A stretch of 64,000 nucleotides of DNA from VRUE01 sp963817905 (GTDB taxonomy: Bacteria > Actinomycetota > Thermoleophilia > Solirubrobacterales > 70-9), in contig CAWFPS010000002.1 of the NCBI GenBank assembly GCA_963817905.1, positions 930,001 through 994,000 on the forward strand, written 5' to 3'. Made by a program: the position numbers and the translations under genes. Shown piece by piece: positions 50,872 through 58,836 of the stretch. The notes under the pieces were generated by a model that was not told where the DNA came from, made no database searches, and was given only the letters and a program-made list of their open reading frames with translations. Positions within the stretch are counted from its first letter, which is position 1. Each line of letters starts with the position of its first letter.

Positions 50872-50942
50872 GAGGGGTCTGCACCCTTCCTGAAAACGCG
50901 CTTCGCGCTGGAGTGTTTTCAGGAAGGGCGCAGACCCCTCTC
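50870..50942. repeat. Family E inverted repeat, copy 1 (after recG)
   Basis: 28-bp arms (50870-50897, 50915-50942) with one mismatch, ending in AAAAC/GTTTT. The 17-base loop GCGCTTCGCGCTGGAGT matches copy 2 at 52624 in 16 of 17 bases, whereas the outer arm sequence is unrelated. Confidence 0.9.
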
Positions 50943-50965
50943 GTAGCCGATTGCTTCTCGGCCTC

Positions 50966-50971
50966 TAGATT
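50966..50971 (+). promoter_or_regulatory. -10 element of rsmD (leaderless)
   Basis: TAGATT ends 6 bases before GTG 50978. Confidence 0.5.
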
Positions 50972-50977
50972 TGGGAC

Positions 50978-51520
50978 GTGCGGGTCATTGCGGGCGATCT
51001 CAAAGGGCAGCAGCTGGTGGCGCCGCGGGGCTGGAAGGTGCGGCCGACCTCCGACCGGGCCCGGGAGGCGATCTTCTCGGTGCTCGGCGAGCGGGTCGGC
51101 GGCGCCCGGGTGCTCGACCTCTACTGCGGCACCGGCGCCCTCGCGATCGAGGCGCTCTCGCGCGGCGCCGCCGACGCCACGATGGTCGACCGCGACACCC
51201 GCGCCGCGCTCGGCAACGTCGAGCGGCTCGGCTTGGGCGAGCGGGTCGAGCTGGTCCGCGCCGACGTCTCCCGCTGGCTTGCCGGCCACGACCCGGCGGA
51301 AGGTCCGATCTTCGACCTCGCCTTCGTCGATGCCCCCTATAGACTCGCCGACCGCGTGGGGACCGAACTCAATACCCAGCTTCCCCGCCTTCTCGCCGAG
51401 GGCGGGCGGGCGATAGTCGAGAGCGGTGCGCGGCGGCCGCTCCTCATCGATTCCCTGCCGCGCCTGCGCCAGCGCCGCTACGGCGCCGCCGACGTCTCGA
51501 TCTACGGGAGCGAGGCGTGA
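50978..51520 (+). CDS. rsmD: 16S rRNA (guanine966-N2) methyltransferase RsmD
   Basis: SAM-dependent methyltransferase of the 30S subunit, 180 residues. MRVIAGDLKGQQLVAPRGW, VRPTSDRAREAIFSVLGERV, DLYCGTGALAIEALSRGA (SAM motif I). The catalytic motif usually written DPPY reads VDAPY here. GTG 50978 has a -10 six bases upstream. Its stop overlaps the coaD ATG (TGATG), and the rsmD-coaD pair is common in bacteria. Confidence 0.93.
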   Translation: MRVIAGDLKGQQLVAPRGWKVRPTSDRAREAIFSVLGERVGGARVLDLYCGTGALAIEALSRGAADATMVDRDTRAALGNVERLGLGERVELVRADVSRWLAGHDPAEGPIFDLAFVDAPYRLADRVGTELNTQLPRLLAEGGRAIVESGARRPLLIDSLPRLRQRRYGAADVSIYGSEA

Positions 51521-52023
51521 TGTCCCAGCAGCGCGATGGCACCGTCGTCTGCCCGGGCAGCTATGACCCGGTCACCAACGGGCACATCGACATCATCACC
51601 CGCAGCTCCCAGGTCTTCGAGCGCGTCGTCGTCGGCATCGTCAACAACCCGATGCGCAAGGACAAGACCCTGTTCACCGCCGAGGAGCGCCGGGGGCTGA
51701 TCGAAGAAGCGACGGCCGGCCTCGGCAACGTCGAGGCGCGGATCTTCTCCAACCTCCTGGTCGAGTTCGCCCGCGAATCGGGGGCGAGGGCGATCGTCAA
51801 GGGCCTGCGGGCGATCTCCGACTTCGAGTACGAGTTCGAGATGGCCCAGCTGAACCGCAAGCTCGACCCCGGGATCGAGAGCATCTACATGATCGCCTCG
51901 CCCCAATACAGCTTCCTTTCCTCGACCGGAGTAAAGGAAATGGCCACCTTCGGCGGCGACGTCTCGGACCTCGTTCCGGGCCCCGTTTCCGCCGCAATGA
52001 CGCGGCGCCTGGCCGACAGGTAG
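51520..52023 (+). CDS. coaD: Phosphopantetheine adenylyltransferase
   Basis: Penultimate step of coenzyme A synthesis. About 167 residues. CPGSYDPVTNGHIDIITRSS carries the (T/N)GH nucleotidyltransferase motif, with VKGLRAISDFEYEFEMAQLN and YSFLSSTGVKEMATFGGDVS. GAGG lies five bases before ATG 51520; GTG 51517 is an alternative. Confidence 0.95.
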   Translation: MSQQRDGTVVCPGSYDPVTNGHIDIITRSSQVFERVVVGIVNNPMRKDKTLFTAEERRGLIEEATAGLGNVEARIFSNLLVEFARESGARAIVKGLRAISDFEYEFEMAQLNRKLDPGIESIYMIASPQYSFLSSTGVKEMATFGGDVSDLVPGPVSAAMTRRLADR

Positions 52024-52109
52024 GCTTTTCCGGTGCGGTGCGGTGTGGGCGAGAGCTTGCAAAAAGCCGAGGAAATCACCGCTTCTTCACCGAAGATTGC
52101 TCTGGCACG

Positions 52110-52115
52110 TAGGCT
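52110..52115 (+). promoter_or_regulatory. -10 element of the sepIVA-like gene
   Basis: TAGGCT lies 12 bases before ATG 52128, slightly farther than most. Confidence 0.4.
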
Positions 52116-52127
52116 TACGACCCTCTG

Positions 52128-52613
52128 ATGGACGTTCTCGTTCTAATAGACAAGCTCGACGATGTCGTGCACAACGCCCGGCCGGTGCCGCTCACCGACC
52201 AGGTTCGCGTCGATCGCGAGGAGATCTACGACCTGCTCGACCAGATGCGGGCGACGATCCCCGAGGAGATCAAGCAGGCGCGCTGGATCGTCAAGGAGCG
52301 CCAGGAGATGCTGGCCGAGGCCAAGCGCGAGGCGGAGCGGGTTGTGCGCGAGGCGCGCGAGCAGCAGGCCCGGCTGATCTCCGACGAGGAGGTCACCAAG
52401 CAGGCCGAGCGGGCCGCCGATGAGATCGTCGAGGACGCGCGGGCGCGCGAGCGGGAGATCCGCCTTGGCGCCGAGGACTACGCGGATGAGATCCTCAACA
52501 CGCTTGAGGTCAATCTTCAGAAGTTCCTCGCTGCTGTGCAGCGGGGCAGGGACCGGCTGGCTGGACGGGACGAAGAGCAGCAGGCCGTGCCGGATCTCGA
52601 CGAGCAGGAGTAG
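52128..52613 (+). CDS. DivIVA-like coiled-coil protein, SepIVA-like
   Basis: 161 residues. A short N-terminal part (MDVLVLIDKLDDVVHNARPV) is followed by a long charged coiled coil (about 45-140: IKQARWIVKERQEMLAEAKR; ERVVREAREQQARLISDEEV). In Mycobacterium the gene near coaD, a DUF177 gene and rpmF is sepIVA, a division factor with a DivIVA-type domain; the position here is equivalent. An FtsZ-associated or membrane-organising role is inference. F0F1 b-subunit-like similarity is only the coiled coil. Confidence 0.7.
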   Translation: MDVLVLIDKLDDVVHNARPVPLTDQVRVDREEIYDLLDQMRATIPEEIKQARWIVKERQEMLAEAKREAERVVREAREQQARLISDEEVTKQAERAADEIVEDARAREREIRLGAEDYADEILNTLEVNLQKFLAAVQRGRDRLAGRDEEQQAVPDLDEQE

Positions 52614-52623
52614 CGGGGTTCGC

Positions 52624-52690
52624 GAGGGGACGGTTGTCCCCTCAAAACGCGCTTCGCGCTTGAGTGTTTTGAGGGGACAACCGTCCCCTC
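52624..52690. repeat. Family E inverted repeat, copy 2
   Basis: Perfect 25-bp arms (52624-52648, 52666-52690) around loop GCGCTTCGCGCTTGAGT. Each arm contains a shorter palindrome GAGGGGAC-GGTT-GTCCCCTC and could fold on itself instead. Lies between convergent sepIVA-like and methyltransferase genes. Confidence 0.9.
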
Positions 52691-52736
52691 TCCAATCTCC
52701 GGCGCTGCCAGGGAAGGACGGTGCGCCCTCCCTTCC

Positions 52737-53231
52737 TCAGTAGGTGGCTGCTACTACGGCTAGATCCTCGGCCTGCCAGGTGATCCTTCCGCCGGACCAG
52801 TCGAGTAGTGACTGGAGCTTTTCGGGCTCGAAGATGTCTGCGACTACGAAGGCTCGGGAGTGGTCTTTGACTCGGCGGCAGAGGGCTTGGGTCTGTTCGT
52901 CGGCTAGCTGGTTCAGCGAGAGGACGGCTATTACCAGGTCCCAGGGGCCGTCGGGTAGGGGATCCTCCATGCGGGCGAGTTGTACGTCGTCGTAGCTCTG
53001 GCGGGCGCGGAAGACCATGTCGGGGCTGGCATCGAGGCCCACCACCCAGGCGTCGGGATGGGCCTCGATCAGGCGGCGGGTCGTCTCGCCGGTGCCCATG
53101 CCGAGCTCGAGCACGCGCTCGGGGGGAAAGGGGATCGCCGCGATTGCCTGTTCCTGCAGCTCGTCGTAGCGGGGGATCTGGCCGCGGATCCGCTCCAGGT
53201 AAACCTCGGGTGTCCAGTCGAATCGGTTCAT
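52737..53231 (-). CDS. Class I SAM-dependent methyltransferase, substrate unknown
   Basis: About 164 residues. SAM motif I is VLELGMGTGETTRRLIEAHP, then WVVGLDASPDMVFRAR (acidic motif II), PWDLVIAVLSLNQLADEQ and a short C-terminal part. Small-molecule methyltransferases of the ubiE/type 11 kind look similar, but the substrate is not readable. Start ATG 53231 (MNRFDWTPEVYLERIRGQ) is chosen; an upstream ATG at 53288 would overlap yceD. The plus strand in its 3' half is unusually G/T-rich next to the family E repeat. Confidence 0.8.
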   Translation of the reverse strand: MNRFDWTPEVYLERIRGQIPRYDELQEQAIAAIPFPPERVLELGMGTGETTRRLIEAHPDAWVVGLDASPDMVFRARQSYDDVQLARMEDPLPDGPWDLVIAVLSLNQLADEQTQALCRRVKDHSRAFVVADIFEPEKLQSLLDWSGGRITWQAEDLAVVAATY

Positions 53232-53286
53232 TTCGTAATCTCGTGAGGAGGCCCATCGTAAGCCCGGCTGAAGCGGAAGGGAGTTC

Positions 53287-53811
53287 ATGGCTCACGCATC
53301 GACGATCATCGACCTGGCGCGGCTGTCGTTGTCCCACGGCGAGGGACGGCGGCTCGACGTCCCGGTCCGCTTGGAACCGCTGGAGCTGGCCGGCCAGGCC
53401 TACGTCTCGCCCGATTCGGTCCCGGTGCGCCTCGACGTCTCCCGGCCCAGCGGCGGCTTTGCCTTCCGGCTGCGCTTCCCGGTTCGGATCGAGGGGCCCT
53501 GCATGCGCTGCCTGGAGGGGGCGGCGCTGGAGGCCGAGGTCGACGCCCGCGAGGTTGCCCAGGACGACACCGAGGACGAGGAGCTGCTCAGCCCCTACGT
53601 CGAGGACGACGAGCTCGACCTCGGACGCTGGGTCCACGACGCCGCCGTCCTCGCCATCCCGACCCGCTTCCTCTGCCGCCCCGATTGCGCCGGTCTCTGC
53701 CCGACCTGCGGCGAGTCTTTGAATGACGCGGACCCGGCCGATCACCAGCACGAGGCGGGCGTCGACCCTCGCTGGTCGAAGCTCGATGAGCTGAAGCTCG
53801 AGGGCCAGTAG
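53287..53811 (+). CDS. yceD: DUF177 (YceD) family protein
   Basis: 174 residues. The family hallmark is a pair of cysteine motifs: GPCMRCLEGAA and FLCRPDCAGLCPTCGESLND. YceD proteins sit directly before rpmF in most bacteria, as here, and have been linked to 23S rRNA accumulation in plants and E. coli. GGGAG six bases before ATG 53287 supports the start. A family A repeat separates it from rpmF. Confidence 0.9.
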   Translation: MAHASTIIDLARLSLSHGEGRRLDVPVRLEPLELAGQAYVSPDSVPVRLDVSRPSGGFAFRLRFPVRIEGPCMRCLEGAALEAEVDAREVAQDDTEDEELLSPYVEDDELDLGRWVHDAAVLAIPTRFLCRPDCAGLCPTCGESLNDADPADHQHEAGVDPRWSKLDELKLEGQ

Positions 53812-53815
53812 GGGG

Positions 53816-53963
53816 AGGGCGCCGGGTGCCCCTTCCCGCGAATTGATGTCGCACGCGCGCTGCGCGCGCTTGGCGACGAATGAGGAGCGCGCCTTCGGCG
53901 CGCACGACCGGATTGCATTTCCGCCGCTTCGCGACATTCTCGGGAAGCGGCACCCGGCGCCCT
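53816..53963. repeat. Family A structured repeat, copy 5 (yceD-rpmF)
   Basis: 23-bp arms (53816-53838, 53941-53963) with one mismatch, starting AGGGCGCCGGGTG. The constant core is at 53840-53939 with hairpins GCGCGCTGCGCGC and GCGCGCCTTCGGCGCGC. It ends seven bases before the rpmF -10. Confidence 0.88.
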
Positions 53964-53969
53964 AACCGC

Positions 53970-53975
53970 TACCAT
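53970..53975 (+). promoter_or_regulatory. -10 element of rpmF (leaderless)
   Basis: TACCAT ends 10 bases before ATG 53986. Confidence 0.4.
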
Positions 53976-53985
53976 CCCGCGACCG

Positions 53986-54201
53986 ATGGCTGTCCCGAAG
54001 AAGAGAACTTCAAGTGCCCGGCGAGATAAGCGGCGGGCCAACCACAAGGCTGGCAAGGCGCGGCTCAACCAGTGCCCGCGTTGCCACAGCCCGCGGTTGC
54101 CGCACCGGGTCTGCCCGACCTGTGGCACCTACGCCGGGCGAGAGGTGATCAAGCACCCGATCGCCGAGCCGGCGGGGCCCACGCCTGACGCCGACGAGTA
54201 G
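53986..54201 (+). CDS. rpmF: 50S ribosomal protein bL32
   Basis: 71 residues. MAVPKKRTSSARRDKRRANH is the bL32 N-terminus, and CPRC...CPTCGTY the zinc pair. A 15-residue tail after EVIKHP is longer than usual. Followed two bases later by plsX, the common rpmF-plsX order. Confidence 0.95.
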   Translation: MAVPKKRTSSARRDKRRANHKAGKARLNQCPRCHSPRLPHRVCPTCGTYAGREVIKHPIAEPAGPTPDADE

Positions 54202-54203
54202 CG

Positions 54204-55236
54204 ATGCCTGAGGGCATCACGGTCGCCCTCGACGGATTCGGGGCGGAGCAGGGATTCGAGGTGCTCGCCGAGGGCGCGAGGCTGGCCGCCGCCGACGGGA
54301 TTCGCCTGCGGGTTTTCGGGCCGGCCGCCGAGCTGGGCTTGGATGGAGTCGGGGGAATCGAGGTTGTGCCGACCGGCGAGTGGATCGCCAACGAGGAGGA
54401 CCCCGTCGCCGCCGTGCGGGCGAAGAAGGAGGCCTCGATCGTCCGCGCTGCTGCCGACGGTCAGCGCCGGCGACGCCGCGGCGATGGTCAGCCCCGGCTC
54501 GACCGGGGCGACGATGGCCGCCGCCACCTTCGGCCTGCGCCGGCTCAAGGGCGTGCAGCGGCCCGCCCTCGCCGTTCAGCTCCCGGTCCCCGGCAAGCCC
54601 GTCCTCTTCCTCGACGTCGGTGCCAACGTCGAGGTGCGGGCCCAGCACCTGGTCCAGTTCGCCTTCCTCGGCGCCGCCTTCAGCGAGGCCGTGCTCGGGG
54701 TCGAGCGCCCGCGGGTCGGGCTGCTCTCGGTCGGCGAGGAGGCGGGGAAGGGGCGCGAGGAGGTCGTCGCCGCGCACGACGTGCTCGCCGCGGCGAGCGG
54801 GATCGAGTTCGCCGGCAACGTCGAGGGCCGCGACCTGCCGGCCGGCGCAGCCGACGTCGTCGTCACCGATGGCTTCACCGGCAACGTCTCGCTGAAGTTG
54901 ATGGAGGGCACCGCGAAGGCCGTCACCGGGGGGATCCGCGACGCCGCCCGCTCCAACCCCCTTGCCGCGCTCGGCGGCCTGCTGCTGCGCCCGGCGCTCG
55001 GCGGCCTGCGCCGCGAGCTGCATCCCGACACGACCGGCGGCGCGATCCTGCTCGGCCTGCGCGGCATCGCCGTGGTCGGCCACGGCAGCTCCGGCGCCGA
55101 GGGGATCGCCAACGCGGTCCGCCTCGCCGCCCGCTGCGTCGAGGTCGACGCGGTCGGCCGCACGGCGGAGCTGCTGCGCGAGGGCGGCGCCGGCCGCGGC
55201 AAGCTGGCAGATCGAACCGGCGCGAGCGAAGCGTGA
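54204..55236 (+). pseudogene. plsX: Phosphate acyltransferase PlsX, frameshifted
   Basis: PlsX makes acyl-phosphate from acyl-ACP for phospholipid synthesis. The first part (ITVALDGFGAEQGFEVLAEG to RAKKEASIVRAAADG) reads from ATG 54204. The rest (VSAGDAAAMVSPGSTGATMA, LDVGANVEVRAQHLVQFAFL, TDGFTGNVSLKLMEGTAKAV, HGSSGAEGIANAV) is in another frame. The switch lies near 54445-54465, and removing one base there restores one continuous PlsX. Everything else is intact, so a sequencing error or a very recent mutation is likelier than a long-dead gene. Lies in rpmF-plsX-acpP-rnc. Confidence 0.8.
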
Positions 55237-55249
55237 TAGGAAGTCAAAG

Positions 55250-55495
55250 ATGAGTCGCGAGCAAGTCCTCACCCTGGTCCGCGACCACCTCGCCGAGGAG
55301 CTCGAGATCGAGGCGGCGAAGATCGGCGAGACGAGCCGCTTCAAGGAGGACCTCGACGCCGACTCGCTCGACCTCTACGAGCTGGTGATGGAGCTGGAGG
55401 ACACCTACGGGATCTCCGTCTCCGAGGAGCAGGCGGCCAAGATCGCGACCGTCGGCGACGCGGTCGACTTCGTGCTCGAGCACGCGTCGGCGTGA
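55250..55495 (+). CDS. acpP: Acyl carrier protein
   Basis: 81 residues. The phosphopantetheine serine is S39 in EDLDADSLDLYELVMELED; the acidic four-helix pattern is intact. ATG 55250 has AGGAAG about ten bases upstream. Its stop overlaps the rnc GTG by 4 bp. Between plsX and rnc, the usual order. Confidence 0.95.
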   Translation: MSREQVLTLVRDHLAEELEIEAAKIGETSRFKEDLDADSLDLYELVMELEDTYGISVSEEQAAKIATVGDAVDFVLEHASA

Positions 55496-56169
55496 GCGGG
55501 ACGAGTCTCGCCGAGCTGATCGCCGAGTTGCCGGAGGACCTGCGCCGCCAGGCCCTGACCCACTCCTCCTGGAGCGAGGAGCGGACCGAATCCTACGAGC
55601 GCCTCGCCTATCTCGGCGACAGCGTGCTCGCCCTCGCCGTCGCCCGGCAGCTGGTCGAGCGCTTTCCCGACGTCGACGCGGGCGGCCTTACCAAGATCCA
55701 CAACCAGGCGGTCAGCGGCGTCTCCTGCGCCGAGGTTGGCCGCGAGCTCGGCGTGCCGGAGATGCTGCGCGCCAACGAGCCCGAGGACATGCCAGTCGGG
55801 ATTCCGGCGGAGGTCCTGCTCAGCGGCGAGAGGCCGCTGCCGGAGGCGACCGAGGCGCTGATCGGCGCCTGCCTGCTCGCCTTCGGCTTCGACCGCGTGG
55901 CGGACGCGGTCGCCGTTGCCTTCGCGCCCCGCATCGAGCATGCCGCCGAGACCCGGATCGACTTCAAGTCGGCGCTGCAGGAGCTGCTGGCCAGGCGCCA
56001 CCTCTCGGTCAGATACAAGGTGACCGCCGAATCCGGGCCCCCGCACCGGCGCAGGTTCGAGGTGAGGGCGATCGTCGACGGCAAGACGATCGGCGAGGGC
56101 GAAGGCCGGAGCAAGAAGGCGGCCGAGCAAGTCGCCGCCGAGCAGGCTCTGAAACGGCTTGGGGATTGA
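55492..56169 (+). CDS. rnc: Ribonuclease III
   Basis: Double-strand-specific endonuclease that processes rRNA and structured mRNA. 225 residues. The catalytic motif is in SYERLAYLGDSVLALAVA, the second acidic box in PEATEALIGACLLAFGF. The C-terminal dsRBD contains FKSALQELLARRHLSVRYKV and GEGRSKKAAEQVAAEQALK. The standard ERLEFLGDS is ERLAYLGDS here. GTG 55492 overlaps acpP. An RNase III in the same genome matters because the long inverted repeats, if transcribed, would be good substrates. Confidence 0.95.
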   Translation: MSGTSLAELIAELPEDLRRQALTHSSWSEERTESYERLAYLGDSVLALAVARQLVERFPDVDAGGLTKIHNQAVSGVSCAEVGRELGVPEMLRANEPEDMPVGIPAEVLLSGERPLPEATEALIGACLLAFGFDRVADAVAVAFAPRIEHAAETRIDFKSALQELLARRHLSVRYKVTAESGPPHRRRFEVRAIVDGKTIGEGEGRSKKAAEQVAAEQALKRLGD

Positions 56170-56245
56170 CTTTGGCGGTCGCGTCCGACACGCTCGCGAG
56201 GCTTGGCGCCCAAGGGTCGAGGGACCGGCCCCGGAGAGACTACGC

Positions 56246-58705
56246 ATGTACTTGAGATCGATCGAGATGAAGGGGTTCAAGTCGTTCCCCGAGCGGGCGA
56301 GGCTGGAGTTCTCGCCCGGCGTCAGCGTGATCGTCGGGCCCAACGGCTCGGGTAAGTCCAACATCACCGACGCGGTGCTCTGGGCGCTCGGCGAGCAGAG
56401 CCCGGGGGCGATCCGCGGCGCCTCGATGCAGGACGTGATCTCGGCCGGCGGCAAGGGTGTCGGCCAGCGCCGCCAAGCCGAAGTCGAGGTGACGATCGAC
56501 AACTCCGAGGGCCGCGCTGCCACTGAGCTCTCCGAGATCGCCGTCAAGCGCACCCTCGACCGCTCCGGCGACGGCTCCTACCGGCTGAACGGCGCCCGCT
56601 GTCGCCTCGTCGACGTCACCGAGGTGCTCTCCGACACCAATCTCGGCCGCGAGATGCACTCGGTGATCAGCCAGGGCCGGGTCGAGTCGATCATCCACTC
56701 CAAACCGCGCGAACGGCGTCTCCTGATCGAGGAGGCGGCCGGCCTGGGCAAGCACCGCAAGCGCCGTCGCCGGGCCGAGCTGAAGCTGCGCGCCGCCGGC
56801 GACAACCTCGACCGGGCGCTCGACCTCGAGCGCGAGGCGCGGGCCCGGCTGCGACCGCTGAAGCGCCAGGCGCAGGCGGCGGAGCTGGGGGCGCGGATCG
56901 AGCGGGAGGAGCTCGGCTTGCGCGGGCAGTTGGTCGCCGAGGAACTGCGTTTCGGCGCCGATCGTGCCGCCGCGGCGGAGAAGGCGGCGAACGAGGCGCG
57001 GGCGCAGCGGACGGCGATCGAGAAGGAGCTGGCCGGGGTGAGCGAGAAGCGCCGCGCCGCCGAGGAGCGCTTTGCCGCCCGCGACCGCGAGCGCACCCAG
57101 GCCTGGGGCGTGCTGACCAAGCTGCGCGGCGAGCAACAGCGGATCGCGATCCGCGCCACCGGGCTGTCTGACCGCGAGGGCGAGATCCACGCCCGCCTCG
57201 ACGCGCTGCGCACCGAGCTGGGGCCGCTGACGCTCGACGTCGGCGGTGCCGCTGCCCCGGGCGAGCGGGCGCGCAAGCTGGAGGAGGAGCTGAGCGAGAT
57301 CGACGCCGGTCTCTCCGGGGCGAGCGAGGGGCTCGACCGCGCCCGCTCGGCCGAGTCCAGCGAGGCGGCGCGCGAGGCGGCTCTCGGTGCGATTCAAGCC
57401 GGAGCGGAGCGGGCGTCCCGACACGCCCGCCGCGCCGAGGGCCTGCTCGGCGAGCGCGCCCGCGAGGTCCTGCGCAAGCGGCTCGCCGCGGGCGAGGAGC
57501 TGCTCGACGACGTGCGCACGGCAGCTGGGGCGGCGGCGGCGGCCGAGACGGCGATCCGCGCCCGGGTCGAGCGGATCGAGCAGCGCGTCGTCGGCGGCGA
57601 GGGCGACGGCGATGAGATCGCCGAGGAGATGCGGGCCTGCTCCCAGCGCGAGTACGAGCTGCAGGCCAAGATGTCCGCCGCCTCGGACCGGCTGACCGAG
57701 GTCGAGGTCGAGGCGGCGCACCTGGGCGACCGCCGCGCCGAGGCGGCCAAGGAGCTGGCCTCGATCGCCGAGCGGCTGGGCGAGGAGGTCGAGTCGGCCA
57801 CCGAGGCGCTCAGCGAGGAGGAGCGGGCCGAGATCGACCGGCGGCTGGAGCGACTCGAGCGCCGTCGCGCCCAGATCGGCCCGGTCAACCCGCTGGCCGA
57901 GCAGGAGTACGAGGAGGCCCGCGAGCACGTCGAGGCACTGCAGGCTCAGCGTGAGGACACCGAGCGGGGGATGCGTGAGCTGGAGTCGCTGATCCGCGAC
58001 ATCGACCGCGAGATCGAGCGCGCCTTCGAGCAGACCTTCGAGGCGACGGCGAAGAACTTCGAGGAGATGATCGAGCACCTCTTCCCGGGCGGTCGCGGCT
58101 GCCTGCGCCGGGTCAGCCTGCGCCCGGTCCGCGACGCCGAGGAGGCGAGCGAGGAGCCCAGCGGCGAGGCTACCGAGGCGGAGGACGACGATGAGGAAGA
58201 ACAGCGCGAGGAGCTCGGGGTCGAGATCGAGGTCACCCCGGCCGGCAAGTCAACCCGCAAGCTCTCGCTGCTCTCCGGCGGCGAGAAGTCGCTGGTCGCG
58301 ATCGCCTTCGTCTTCGCCGTCTTCCTCGCCCGGCCCTGCCCCTTCTACATTCTCGACGAGGTCGAGGCCGCCCTCGACGATGCCAACATCGACCGCTTCC
58401 TGCAACTGATCCGGCGCTTCTCCGACCGCGCCCAGTTCGTCATCGTCACCCACCAGAAACGGACGATGGACGCCGCCGACGTGCTCTACGGCGTCAGCAT
58501 GGGGGGCGACGGCGTGACCAAGGTGGTCTCGCGCCGCCTGCCGCGCGAAGTCGAGGAGGGCAGGGGGGATGACAGTGGCGACGGCCCGCCCCCGTTCGCC
58601 GGAGTCGCCGCGAGCGATGAGGCCGCCGACCAGGCCGACCAGGCCCCGCGCCTCGGCGAGCAGCCGGCAGCCCAGCGCCCCGGCGACGCCGTCGAAGCCG
58701 CCTAA
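56246..58705 (+). CDS. smc: Chromosome segregation protein SMC, short, without a recognisable hinge
   Basis: ATPase of the SMC-ScpAB complex. Only about 819 residues; bacterial SMC is normally ~1150-1200. Walker A is GPNGSGKSN (~31-39), the LSGGEKSLVAIAF signature is at ~676 and Walker B FYILDEVEAALDDANIDRF at ~700. Both coiled-coil arms are short (~165-330 and ~400-610). Between them I see only a charged alanine-rich stretch, not the globular hinge with its conserved glycines. GGAG nine bases before ATG 56246 sets the start. A ~55-residue low-complexity tail follows the head. Confidence 0.9.
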   Translation: MYLRSIEMKGFKSFPERARLEFSPGVSVIVGPNGSGKSNITDAVLWALGEQSPGAIRGASMQDVISAGGKGVGQRRQAEVEVTIDNSEGRAATELSEIAVKRTLDRSGDGSYRLNGARCRLVDVTEVLSDTNLGREMHSVISQGRVESIIHSKPRERRLLIEEAAGLGKHRKRRRRAELKLRAAGDNLDRALDLEREARARLRPLKRQAQAAELGARIEREELGLRGQLVAEELRFGADRAAAAEKAANEARAQRTAIEKELAGVSEKRRAAEERFAARDRERTQAWGVLTKLRGEQQRIAIRATGLSDREGEIHARLDALRTELGPLTLDVGGAAAPGERARKLEEELSEIDAGLSGASEGLDRARSAESSEAAREAALGAIQAGAERASRHARRAEGLLGERAREVLRKRLAAGEELLDDVRTAAGAAAAAETAIRARVERIEQRVVGGEGDGDEIAEEMRACSQREYELQAKMSAASDRLTEVEVEAAHLGDRRAEAAKELASIAERLGEEVESATEALSEEERAEIDRRLERLERRRAQIGPVNPLAEQEYEEAREHVEALQAQREDTERGMRELESLIRDIDREIERAFEQTFEATAKNFEEMIEHLFPGGRGCLRRVSLRPVRDAEEASEEPSGEATEAEDDDEEEQREELGVEIEVTPAGKSTRKLSLLSGGEKSLVAIAFVFAVFLARPCPFYILDEVEAALDDANIDRFLQLIRRFSDRAQFVIVTHQKRTMDAADVLYGVSMGGDGVTKVVSRRLPREVEEGRGDDSGDGPPPFAGVAASDEAADQADQAPRLGEQPAAQRPGDAVEAA

Positions 58706-58710
58706 CCGCT

Positions 58711-58755
58711 CGAGCCGTGCATTTGCCACGCATATCGGGGTAAATGCACGTCTCG
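58711..58755. repeat. C-like inverted repeat (after smc)
   Basis: Perfect CGTGCATTT/AAATGCACG (58716-58724, 58742-58750), extended by CGAG/CTCG after one mismatch. The loop contains CATATCGGGG, like the centre of family C. Confidence 0.7.
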
Positions 58756-58787
58756 CCGCCGGACGTGTCTTAAAGAAAACAGAACGT

Positions 58788-58813
58788 TCCCCGATCGGGG
58801 ACCACGCTACGCT
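58788..58813 (+). promoter_or_regulatory. Candidate operator and -10 of the WS/DGAT gene
   Basis: TCCCCGATCGGGGA (58788-58801) is a perfect 14-bp palindrome just upstream of TACGCT (58808-58813). It overlaps the expected -35 position, so a repressor could bind it. The start codon is 23 bases farther on. Confidence 0.4.
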
Positions 58814-58836
58814 GCGGAGAGGGAAAGGAGGGAGCC

